DNA of 64,000 nt from JAXGMV01 sp040768445 (GTDB lineage: Bacteria > Chloroflexota > Anaerolineae > Anaerolineales > Anaerolineaceae): positions 372,001 through 436,000 of the forward strand of contig JAXGMV010000001.1 in assembly GCA_040768445.1 (NCBI GenBank), in the 5' to 3' direction. Within the stretch, counting starts at the first letter, position 1. Every line of letters starts with the position of its first letter. The translations under genes were made by a program, and so were the position numbers. Positions 26,426-34,077 of the stretch are shown in pieces. The notes beneath the pieces were generated by a model. That model did not search any database. It was given only the letters and a program-made list of their open reading frames with translations, and was not told where the DNA came from.

Positions 26426-27490
26426 TCAGCTCAGCCTTACGCGTGGGTCAATGATGCCGTACATCACATCAACCAGCAGATTGGCAACTATTAAAATCAA
26501 ACCATTAAAAATGGCAAAACCAAGGACTGTGATTACATCCAGCTGCGAAGCCGCATCTGCAGCCTCCTTGCCAATGCCCGGGTAGTTAAAAACGGTTTCA
26601 GTGATCACCACGCCGCCCAATAACCCAACCACGCTAAAACCTGCCAGTGTGATAACCGGGATCATGGCGTTGGGGCGTGCATGCTTATTGATGATATCGC
26701 GCTCTTTGACACCTTTCGCCCGGGCTGTGGTTGTGTATTCCATACGCAGGGTTTCCAGCATGGAAGAACGCGTGACCCTGACGAAGGTTGCCCAGTTGAT
26801 ATAGGAAAGTGTCAGGATCGGCATAATCATGTGCCGCATAGCATCAATGAACACGTCCATCCGGCCATTCAGCAAGGCATCAATCGTCAGAAGATGGGTG
26901 TACTGTTTTAATTCACCCGAGAAGACCAACTGGCTAACCCAGTCAGACATCTTGCCGGGCATAAACCAGCCCAGGTTTGCATAGAAAAGAATCAACATCA
27001 GCAAACCAAATACAAAGGTTGGGAACGATGTACCCACGATACTGAATATCCGTGCAGCCTGGTCAATGATGCCGTTTTGGTGCACCGCAGCCTGAATGCC
27101 CAGCCAAATACCGACCGAGAGCATCGGCACAACAGCCCACAATGCCAAATCAAGGGTGTTGGGAAAGCGGTTCTTAATGATGTCGATCACCGGCTGTGAA
27201 CCAGTGCGGGAATATCCGAAATCACCAAACAGTATGCCACCTTCACGTTCACCAGTATTTCGGTCAACATGCCCGACCAACCAGCGCCAGTACTGCTCAT
27301 AAATTGGGCGGTCTAAGCCATATTTCTTGATGATGCCCTCAATTTGCTTTTCATTCTTTGGAAAATCTCGTACGTATAATGCCGACCGCTCAACCGGACC
27401 CAGAAACTGCAGCATGCCAAAGATAATCATGGTCACGCCAAACAATAAAACCGGAACCAGAAGCAAGCGGCGAATGATGTAACTGGTCAT
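26426..27490 (-). CDS. oppB: peptide ABC transporter permease, OppB/DppB type
   Basis: A 354-residue permease with an N-terminal helix (YIIRRLLLVPVLLFGVTMIIF) and a conserved periplasmic segment. The BPD_transp_1 domain carries the EAA motif near TTARAKGVKERDIINKHARPN. The C-terminus VDVMYGIIDPRVRLS is diagnostic of OppB. It forms a heterodimer channel with the OppC that follows. The permuted binding-protein gene lies 146 bases upstream with a strong stem-loop in the spacer. Confidence 0.93.
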   Translation of the reverse strand: MTSYIIRRLLLVPVLLFGVTMIIFGMLQFLGPVERSALYVRDFPKNEKQIEGIIKKYGLDRPIYEQYWRWLVGHVDRNTGEREGGILFGDFGYSRTGSQPVIDIIKNRFPNTLDLALWAVVPMLSVGIWLGIQAAVHQNGIIDQAARIFSIVGTSFPTFVFGLLMLILFYANLGWFMPGKMSDWVSQLVFSGELKQYTHLLTIDALLNGRMDVFIDAMRHMIMPILTLSYINWATFVRVTRSSMLETLRMEYTTTARAKGVKERDIINKHARPNAMIPVITLAGFSVVGLLGGVVITETVFNYPGIGKEAADAASQLDVITVLGFAIFNGLILIVANLLVDVMYGIIDPRVRLS

Positions 27491-27578
27491 ATCTCCACCT
27501 CATAAGAATTTCTGCTATTCGGAGTGATCTGAAATGAAGTTTCAAAGCATTCAGAATAGTTCATCCAAGTTTAGGGTA

Positions 27579-27609
27579 TATGCGGGAGCCTATATAAGGC
27601 TCCCGCATA
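27579..27609 (-). promoter_or_regulatory. stem-loop in the oppA-oppB spacer
   Basis: A perfect 12-bp stem (TATGCGGGAGCC and its complement) with a 7-base AT loop, 27 bases beyond the binding-protein stop. No T run follows on the minus strand, so it is not a standard terminator. Stem-loops at this place in binding-protein operons often stabilise the upstream mRNA and lower permease expression; that role is inferred. Confidence 0.75.
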
Positions 27610-27636
27610 GGTCTATATATATTTATTGGATGACAC

Positions 27637-29694
27637 TTACTCGATGAGGAAGTTATACAGGATCACATCCTGGCTCAAGCCCGGGCGTCCAAAGTACAGG
27701 CGCAGCGTGCGATCATTTTCTTCTTCACAGATTTCGAAGCGTTCAATGCCGAGCTTTTCAGTATCGATCGAGCAGACAGGCTTGGACTCTTCATAAGTAT
27801 TGGTTTCAGGGTTGTATACCTGAATTTCACTCACCAACGGGTCTACCTGGACACGGTACTCAGTTGGCACTGAGGCCACATCAGCCTCACCGGCCTGAAC
27901 CATAGCGAAGCGGGTACCGAATTCGGCAATATCCAAAATTACGACACGATCCAATTTGGCAGGTTCGCCCCAGTATTCATCAAACTTGGTCATGACAAAT
28001 TCAGTTCCGGGGGTCCAGTGGTCCAGCTTAAAAGCGCCGGTGCCATTGGCGATCGGGGTGAAGGGATCTTCGGCAGAGGTCATACCATAGGTATTCTGCC
28101 AGGTATCACAGGTGCCATCCCAGCCGCCGTTTTCAATCACCCATTCCTTGTCCATAATGGAGCCCCAGCCATTTGCAATGGTGGGCAGGAAGGGGCCCCA
28201 GGCCTGTGCCAATGTCATGGTCACAGTACCGGCGGCATCGTCAGCCACGATCTTGGACTGAACGGTCTCACAGGCAGCCTTGAGTACAGCCGGGTCATTG
28301 GCCATCAGGGCTTCACGGTCATCAGCAGAAGCGCCTTCGTCAACCAACAAGGTGATGTCATCCAGGCCAACACCGAAGAACGGTTCAGCCAGCATCCACT
28401 GGGGTGAGGAATAACCACCCTGCAGCAGGCCGCGCTGGAAGGAGTATGCCACGTCGCTCGGGGTCAGGTCGCCGCCTTCATGGAACTTGACGCCTTCACG
28501 AATCTTGAATGTCCACACGGTGCCGTCTTCTGACACTGCCGGCAGTTCCTCGGCCAACTGTGGTACAAATTTATCGGTGGCTTCGCCGTCATAGAAGACT
28601 AACGTTTCATACAGGTTTTGAATCTTTTCACCGGAGGCAGTGTCATAAGACAGCGCCGGGTCAAGGGTATCAACATCACCAAAGCTTGCTACCGTGAAGG
28701 TCGTCGGATCCGGGGCAGCTGCAGTCTTGGAGATCGTTCGATAGTAGATGTTAGAGAAAATGGGGTTCATGATGCGGCCTTCAACCCATTTTTGTTCGTA
28801 GCCATGAGCTGTGGCAAGCACAACCGGCACACCAGGAACTGAATCATAGTAAAGCTGGTTAAACTGCTTATAGACCTCATGACGTGCTTCAGGATCAATC
28901 AAAGAAACGCCTTCATCTAACAGGGCCTTGAACTGATCTTTCAGGTCAGCCGGCATGTTTTGACGGGCGCCGTACGTGCCGGTGGTGTAGGGCTGATACC
29001 AGTTGTGGGCATCGTGAATATCTTCCAGCCAGCCGCCGGTCATGATCGGGATTTTGTGGGCGCGCTGGGCAGCCAGGTAAGCCGGCCAGGGCAGACCGAG
29101 AACTTCGATGACGAATTTTTCATTCACTGAAGAAAGATTGGCCTGCAAAATTTCAGCAAAGATTTGACGGGTTGTATTACCGGTGTTGTAAAGCATTTGC
29201 AGGCGGAAACCCATTTCCCAAACATCATCGGGGTCTTCACCGGCTGCTATACCGTCTTTGTCAACATCAGCCAGCTGAAATTCCTCTGCACACTTTTCGA
29301 GATCATTTGTATAGTATGGTGCATCAGGATCGTAGCCGGGCATGCCGGGCAGCGAAAGGACTTTGGATTGAACAGCTTCACCCATATAGAGTTCATCGAC
29401 AACAGTCTCCCAGTCAAAGCAGTATGAGAACGCTTTGCGGATATGGACATCGTCGAAGAATGTTGGTGGAGTGCCGTTGCCATCCAGCATATTTGAACCC
29501 AGGTAGGGGTTCTGAGACACTGTTTCAGTCTCCTCTACGGGCGCCGGGGTGGCAGTAATGATGATTGTCTCGCCTTCTTTTTCAACAATAACGGTCTCAA
29601 CAATCGTCTCAGCAGGCGCTGCGGGCTGGCAGGCAGATAGGGCCATGCTCAGAACGACTAGAACGCCTAATAACATAAAAAACTTGCTTTTCAT
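27637..29694 (-). CDS. peptide-binding lipoprotein with circularly permuted family 5 fold
   Basis: A 685-residue solute-binding lipoprotein. The signal peptide ends in the lipobox LSAC (Cys22), and a Glu/Thr/Pro linker runs to about residue 60. What follows is out of order for the family. Residues 61-323 are the C-terminal lobe (DDVHIRKAFSYCFDWETVV at 81-99, LPWPAYLAAQRAHKIPI, TGGWLEDIHDAHNWYQPYTT). Residues 328-685 are the N-terminal lobes (PDPTTFTVASFGDVDTLDP at 328-346, FKIREGVKFHEGGDLTPSD, ANGTGAFKLDHWTPGTEF). All parts of the fold are present once and in frame. The ATG at 29694 has AGGAGAGG upstream. The gene sits between oppDF and oppBC, so it probably serves that importer. An assembly or cloning artefact cannot be excluded without reads. 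Confidence 0.88.
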   Translation of the reverse strand: MKSKFFMLLGVLVVLSMALSACQPAAPAETIVETVIVEKEGETIIITATPAPVEETETVSQNPYLGSNMLDGNGTPPTFFDDVHIRKAFSYCFDWETVVDELYMGEAVQSKVLSLPGMPGYDPDAPYYTNDLEKCAEEFQLADVDKDGIAAGEDPDDVWEMGFRLQMLYNTGNTTRQIFAEILQANLSSVNEKFVIEVLGLPWPAYLAAQRAHKIPIMTGGWLEDIHDAHNWYQPYTTGTYGARQNMPADLKDQFKALLDEGVSLIDPEARHEVYKQFNQLYYDSVPGVPVVLATAHGYEQKWVEGRIMNPIFSNIYYRTISKTAAAPDPTTFTVASFGDVDTLDPALSYDTASGEKIQNLYETLVFYDGEATDKFVPQLAEELPAVSEDGTVWTFKIREGVKFHEGGDLTPSDVAYSFQRGLLQGGYSSPQWMLAEPFFGVGLDDITLLVDEGASADDREALMANDPAVLKAACETVQSKIVADDAAGTVTMTLAQAWGPFLPTIANGWGSIMDKEWVIENGGWDGTCDTWQNTYGMTSAEDPFTPIANGTGAFKLDHWTPGTEFVMTKFDEYWGEPAKLDRVVILDIAEFGTRFAMVQAGEADVASVPTEYRVQVDPLVSEIQVYNPETNTYEESKPVCSIDTEKLGIERFEICEEENDRTLRLYFGRPGLSQDVILYNFLIE

Positions 29695-29850
29695 GTTTCC
29701 TCTCCTCTTACACATAAGTTGCTGCGGCGCTGGGTACGTTGGTTAAAAGATTTAAATTCTTAAACTCACCAAATTTTTATAATTAATATTTGTTGTTTAC
29801 CATCACCTCCATCTTTGAAGACTGGCAATTCTTATCTATTTAGATCAAAG

Positions 29851-29879
29851 CACAAACAGCTGGCTACCAGCTGGTGTTA
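29851..29879 (-). terminator. weak hairpin at the oppF stop codon
   Basis: A 7-bp stem CAGCTGG/CCAGCTG with a 3-base loop right after the oppF stop on the minus strand. The following sequence is only partly T-rich, so it may attenuate or process rather than end the transcript. Confidence 0.35.
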
Positions 29880-30854
29880 CACAAGGTGGCAAGCAACGAA
29901 GTGTTCCGGCGCAACTTCGCGCCATTCTGGCTTCTTTTCGGCGCAGATATCTACAGCGAGTGGGCAGCGTGTGCGGAAGCGGCAGCCTGACGGCGGATTA
30001 ATTGGTGAAGGTACATCACCCGTCAGGATGACGCGGCGGCGTTTTTCTTCAACCATCGGGTCAGGGATTGGTACAGCAGACAGGAGCGCCTGTGTGTAGG
30101 GATGCAGCGGTTTGGCGTAAAGCTCATCACGGCTGGCAAGTTCCACCAACGCACCCAGGTACATCACAGCCACGCGATCGCTGATGTGGCGTACAACAGA
30201 CAGGTCGTGTGCAATGAACAGGTACGTGAGGTTGAATTTCTCCTGCATGTCCTCCAGCAGGTTGATGACCTGTGCTTGAATGGAGACATCCAGGGCCGAA
30301 ATCGGCTCGTCGCAGACAATCAGGCTCGGGCTGAGCGATAACGACCGTGCCACACCAATCCTCTGGCGCTGTCCACCGGAGAATTCATGCGGGTAGCGGT
30401 CAACATAAGCAGGGTTCAAACCTACAAGGCCCAACAGCTCCTTGACCATCTCGCGTACTTCACGGCCTTTTGCCATGTTGTGGACGATTAACGGTTCTCC
30501 GACAATTTCTTCCACGGTCATCCGGGGGTTAAGGCTGGCGTAAGGATCCTGGAAGATCATCTGCATGCGTTTACGAGTGGAGCGCAGGTCCTCACCCTTC
30601 ATAGTGGTCAGGTCACGATCTTCAAAAAACACATGGCCGGCGGTTGGACGATACAGCTGCAGGATGGCGCGGCCGGTTGTTGACTTGCCGCAGCCCGATT
30701 CACCTACTAAACCGAGGGTTTCGCCTTTGTAGACTCTAAAACTAATATCATCAACAGCGTGAACATGCCCAACAGTACGTTGGAATACCCCGCGCTTAAT
30801 CGGGAAATACATTACAAGGTTTTCAACATTCAATAAAGTTTCTTTGTTATCCAT
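29877..30854 (-). CDS. oppF: peptide ABC transporter ATP-binding protein, OppF/DppF type (system 1)
   Basis: A 325-residue ATPase subunit. Walker A is GESGCGKSTTGRA, the Q loop MQMIFQDPYASLNPRM, the signature FSGGQRQRIGVARSL, Walker B LIVCDEPISALD, and the switch region FIAHDLSVVRHISDR. The C-terminal oligo_HPY part has CRFRTRCPLAVDIC. It is similar to the OppF at 20.8-21.8 kb, so the two systems are paralogous. Its start overlaps the stop of oppD by one base. Confidence 0.94.
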   Translation of the reverse strand: MDNKETLLNVENLVMYFPIKRGVFQRTVGHVHAVDDISFRVYKGETLGLVGESGCGKSTTGRAILQLYRPTAGHVFFEDRDLTTMKGEDLRSTRKRMQMIFQDPYASLNPRMTVEEIVGEPLIVHNMAKGREVREMVKELLGLVGLNPAYVDRYPHEFSGGQRQRIGVARSLSLSPSLIVCDEPISALDVSIQAQVINLLEDMQEKFNLTYLFIAHDLSVVRHISDRVAVMYLGALVELASRDELYAKPLHPYTQALLSAVPIPDPMVEEKRRRVILTGDVPSPINPPSGCRFRTRCPLAVDICAEKKPEWREVAPEHFVACHLV

Positions 30855-31843
30855 CAGCGTTCTCTCCCGGTAGCAGGGTCTACCCAGCAGGCAGCGAAGT
30901 GATTATTAGCGCCAACTGGCAGTAATGTGGGGTTCTCATGCAGGCATCTTTCAATCTGGTACTTGCACCTTGGTGCAAATGGGCAGTAATTCGGTTTTTC
31001 ATACAACACAGGAGGAAGGCCTTCGATTGATACCAGGCGTCTGCGTTCTTGCGCATCAAGACGCGGCAGGCTGCCCAATAATCCCAATGTATAGGGGTGT
31101 TGTGGGTTGGCATACAACTCTTTGACCGGCGCCTCTTCAACAATGTAGCCGCCGTACATCACTGCCATGCGGTGAGCCAGACCGGCAATAACGCCAAGGT
31201 CGTGTGTGATCCAAATAATCGCCATGCCTAATTCATCACGCAGACGTTTCACCAGCTCAACGATCTGTGCCTGGATGGTAACATCAAGCGCAGTTGTTGG
31301 TTCATCAGCAATCAAGATCTGGGGTGAGCAGGTCAGCGCCATGGCAATCATCACGCGCTGGCGCATACCACCGGAGTATTGGTGAGGGTAATCATTCAGG
31401 CGTTCTCTAGCATTGGAAATACCGACCAATTCCAGGGTTTCGACCACGCGCTCAGTTGCCTGCTGCTTGTTCATACCCATGTGGACTTCCAATGGTTCCA
31501 TCACCTGCCGGCCAATCGTGAGCACCGGGTTAAAGGACGTCATTGGGTCCTGGAATACCATGCTCATTTGGGCACCGCGCACATGACGGATTTCCTCATC
31601 AGTCATTTGCAGCAAGTCTCTACCCATGTAATTGGCAACACCGGCAACGACTTTGCCGGGGGGTGAAGGGATGAGTCGCAGCATTGACATCACAGTCACG
31701 CTTTTGCCACAACCACTTTCACCAACGATACCCAGTGTCTCTCCTTCCTTTAACTTGATAGAGACACCGTTGACTGCGTGAACAGTCCCCTCTCTTGTCC
31801 GGAACTGCGTTTCCAGACCTGTTACATCTAATAACTCAGCCAT
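30854..31843 (-). CDS. oppD: peptide ABC transporter ATP-binding protein, OppD/DppD type (system 1)
   Basis: A 329-residue ATPase subunit, first gene of the system 1 transcript. Walker A is GESGCGKSVTVMS, the signature YSGGMRQRVMIAMALT, Walker B ILIADEPTTALD, and the switch His lies in WITHDLGVIAGLAHR. The terminal Cys set is CPFAPRCKYQIERC. A near-consensus promoter stands about 100 bases upstream, so transcription of oppD-oppF-binding protein-oppB-oppC probably starts here. Confidence 0.94.
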   Translation of the reverse strand: MAELLDVTGLETQFRTREGTVHAVNGVSIKLKEGETLGIVGESGCGKSVTVMSMLRLIPSPPGKVVAGVANYMGRDLLQMTDEEIRHVRGAQMSMVFQDPMTSFNPVLTIGRQVMEPLEVHMGMNKQQATERVVETLELVGISNARERLNDYPHQYSGGMRQRVMIAMALTCSPQILIADEPTTALDVTIQAQIVELVKRLRDELGMAIIWITHDLGVIAGLAHRMAVMYGGYIVEEAPVKELYANPQHPYTLGLLGSLPRLDAQERRRLVSIEGLPPVLYEKPNYCPFAPRCKYQIERCLHENPTLLPVGANNHFAACWVDPATGRER

Positions 31844-31939
31844 ATTGAACGCTCTCTTGTGTGGGATTTTTGTTTAACAGGGATTTGATCAGCCATGGCA
31901 CCCTTAACTTTCATTCCTAGCAGTGGCTTCGATCAATTT

Positions 31940-31968
31940 AGTATAACGCGAATAATACCTGTTGTCAA
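31940..31968 (-). promoter_or_regulatory. strong sigma-70 promoter of the opp operon
   Basis: On the minus strand: TTGACA (perfect -35), a 17-base spacer, TATACT (-10, 5 of 6). It ends 96 bases before the oppD start and is the best promoter in the window. Confidence 0.85.
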
Positions 31969-32008
31969 ACAAATTTTGTGATAAATCCTTCCTTTTTAGC
32001 ACTATATT

Positions 32009-32039
32009 AGTATACACATACTATTGAAGTGAATAGTAT
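32009..32039. promoter_or_regulatory. overlapping palindromes upstream of the opp promoter
   Basis: ATACTATT-N6-AATAGTAT is a perfect 8-bp dyad (32018-32039). Its left arm also belongs to a second dyad, AGTAT-N4-ATACT (32009-32022). The two cannot form at once. The site lies 41-71 bases upstream of the -35 box, a place suited to an activator, or it may fold in the 3' end of the epimerase mRNA. Confidence 0.5.
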
Positions 32040-32072
32040 TCTTCACACCTCCTTTAATTATATAACAGACAA

Positions 32073-33101
32073 TTATTTTAATTTTCGCTCAGTTACACCA
32101 ATTCCGGGTGCTTCCGGCACTATTAATTCGCCATCTTCTTTATAGGCAATACCTGTGAACGGGTCATTGGCTATCAGCAGCGGACCGTCAAGGTCAACCC
32201 AATCTGCCAGGCCTGATAAATGCGCCATGGCAGTTGTTCCCAGTGATGTTTCAATCATCTGACCCAGCATGATTCGCAAGCCAAGCTCATGGCTGCGTTT
32301 GAGTATCTTGACCGCGGTAGAAATACCGCCAAGTTTCATTAGTTTAAGATTGACGCCCCGAATACCCAGGGCAGCAATTTTTTCGAGATCTGCAACAGAC
32401 TGGAGAGACTCATCCGCCACCACCGGCAGGTGTGTGTGCTTCTGCACAATGCTCATCCCCTCCAGGTCATCTTTCACAACGGGCTGTTCAACCAGTTCTA
32501 CGCCGTTTTCCTCCAGGTAGGGCAGCATACCAAGCGACTGTTCACGGCTCCATCCTGAGTTGGCATCGATCATCAAGCGGGCATCTGGCCTGGCAGCCCG
32601 TACTGCACGCAGGTTGGCTTCGTCATTATCTCCACCCATCTTAATTTTGATAACTTTAATGTCCTTTGCACCGAGTGCGAGTTCAGCCATCTCTTCAGGT
32701 GTAGAAATACTGATGGTAAAAGATGTGAGCACGCCTTTTGACTGAGGCAGCCCGAGCAGTTGATAGAGCGGCACCCCCGCCAGCCTCGCAGCCCGGTCGT
32801 ACAGCGCCATCTCTACCGCACAGCGTGCCGGCGCAGGCCCGTCCATATCCATCCAGCCTTCAATTTCATCAACTGTTTCCGGCAGTGGGTCAGTGCGCAG
32901 TGCCATCCTGTCCCAGTAAGCAATCATCGATTCATCTGAGATGCCGTAATAATAGGGAATAGCTCCCTCACCCCAGCCGCAATCATCTCGCAGCCGAATC
33001 CAGAAACTATTCCGTGTGGTGCTGACACCATACGACAGCCCAAAGGGGTTGCGCAGGTTGAGGGTCATAGTCTGCCAGGAAAGAAGCGGTTTTGTGTTCA
33101 T
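32073..33101 (-). CDS. dipeptide epimerase (L-Ala-D/L-Glu epimerase type, enolase superfamily)
   Basis: A 342-residue enolase-superfamily protein of the muconate-lactonising subgroup. The barrel residues expected for a dipeptide epimerase are present: KIKMG (KxK base), MIDANSGW, ELVEQPV and VVADESL (metal ligands), and NLKLMKLGG (second Lys base). The C-terminal DLDGPLLIANDPF is shared with Ala-Glu epimerases. Such enzymes act on dipeptides released from murein or taken up from outside. Its position just upstream of a peptide importer supports that role. The exact dipeptide specificity cannot be assigned from sequence. Confidence 0.87.
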   Translation of the reverse strand: MNTKPLLSWQTMTLNLRNPFGLSYGVSTTRNSFWIRLRDDCGWGEGAIPYYYGISDESMIAYWDRMALRTDPLPETVDEIEGWMDMDGPAPARCAVEMALYDRAARLAGVPLYQLLGLPQSKGVLTSFTISISTPEEMAELALGAKDIKVIKIKMGGDNDEANLRAVRAARPDARLMIDANSGWSREQSLGMLPYLEENGVELVEQPVVKDDLEGMSIVQKHTHLPVVADESLQSVADLEKIAALGIRGVNLKLMKLGGISTAVKILKRSHELGLRIMLGQMIETSLGTTAMAHLSGLADWVDLDGPLLIANDPFTGIAYKEDGELIVPEAPGIGVTERKLK

Positions 33102-33122
33102 GCGTTTTTATAGTTCTCCCTA

Positions 33123-33139
33123 TTGATATTATATATCAA
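33123..33139. promoter_or_regulatory. palindrome over the candidate epimerase promoter
   Basis: TTGATAT-TAT-ATATCAA, a perfect 7-3-7 palindrome. A TATAAT on the minus strand (33128-33133) lies inside it, 27 bases before the epimerase ATG, so a protein bound here would block the promoter. It is a candidate operator. The -35 match (TGAATA) is weak. Confidence 0.5.
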
Positions 33140-33149
33140 ATATCATATT

Positions 33150-34061
33150 TTATTCATCACCAAATCGAATTCGCAAATATGATTCGTAACGTTCAGGGCT
33201 TACAAGACCTTCATCTATAGCTTGCAGAACCGCACATCCGGGTTCATTAACATGTGTGCAGTCACTGAACTGGCAGTAAGGAACCAATTGTCTCAGCTCA
33301 GGGAAGTATCCATCCAATTCTTCAGGTTCAATATCCCACAGAGCCAGCTGACGCAGCCCAGGCAAATCTGCCACATAACCACCATCTCTCAGTGGGAACA
33401 GACGCCTCACGACAGTTGTATGTCGTCCCTTGTTTGTTGCCGTACTGATCTCCTTAACATCCAGACCGAGGTGCGGCTGTATACAGTTCAACAGGCTGGT
33501 CTTTCCAACACCTGAAGGGCCGGCAAAGGCTGAGATTTTGCCTGTCAACTGCTGATGCAGGGCATCGATACCCAATTGCTCAACGGTTGAGGCATAGATC
33601 ACCTGGTAACCAAGCTCAGGATAAATGGAGAACATGGCTTCGGCGGCTTGCAGGCCAACCAGGTCAACCTTGTTCGCAACAATCAGGGCTGGAATATCAT
33701 TTTTCTCAGCAATGACCAGGAATCGGTCAAGCATGCGCAGACTCGGTTCGGGGTTGGCGCAGGCAAACACCAGAACCACCTGGTCCAGGTTTGCTACCAG
33801 CACCTGCTGATACGCTCCCCTGGCGGTGGGAACCAGCCTGCCCAGGACGCCGCTGCGCGGTAAGACTTTCTCGACGGAACCTTTGCCGCCAGACTGTACG
33901 CTGATTTCAACCAAATCTCCCAGGGCGACCTGGTCGCCATCCCTGGTGGTTTGCTTTAATTTGCCCCTCATCTGGCAGGTGACAATACCATCGACAGTTT
34001 CAACCTCGTAAAAACTGGATCGAAATTGTACGACACGTCCTGTAAGATTATTTTGAGTCAT
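33150..34061 (-). CDS. rsgA: ribosome small subunit-dependent GTPase A
   Basis: RsgA (303 aa) is a circularly permuted GTPase that assists late maturation of the 30S subunit. After the N-terminal OB fold comes the permuted G domain: ALIVANKVDLVG (G4), then the P-loop FAGPSGVGKTSLLN, TNKGRHTTVVRR and VADLPGLRQL (G3). The C-terminal zinc finger has C-x4-C-x-H-x5-C (CQFSDCTHVNEPGC). It is 16 bases downstream of the penicillin-binding protein gene and probably cotranscribed with it. Confidence 0.95.
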   Translation of the reverse strand: MTQNNLTGRVVQFRSSFYEVETVDGIVTCQMRGKLKQTTRDGDQVALGDLVEISVQSGGKGSVEKVLPRSGVLGRLVPTARGAYQQVLVANLDQVVLVFACANPEPSLRMLDRFLVIAEKNDIPALIVANKVDLVGLQAAEAMFSIYPELGYQVIYASTVEQLGIDALHQQLTGKISAFAGPSGVGKTSLLNCIQPHLGLDVKEISTATNKGRHTTVVRRLFPLRDGGYVADLPGLRQLALWDIEPEELDGYFPELRQLVPYCQFSDCTHVNEPGCAVLQAIDEGLVSPERYESYLRIRFGDE

Positions 34062-34077
34062 TAAAAGTTTGTACTTT

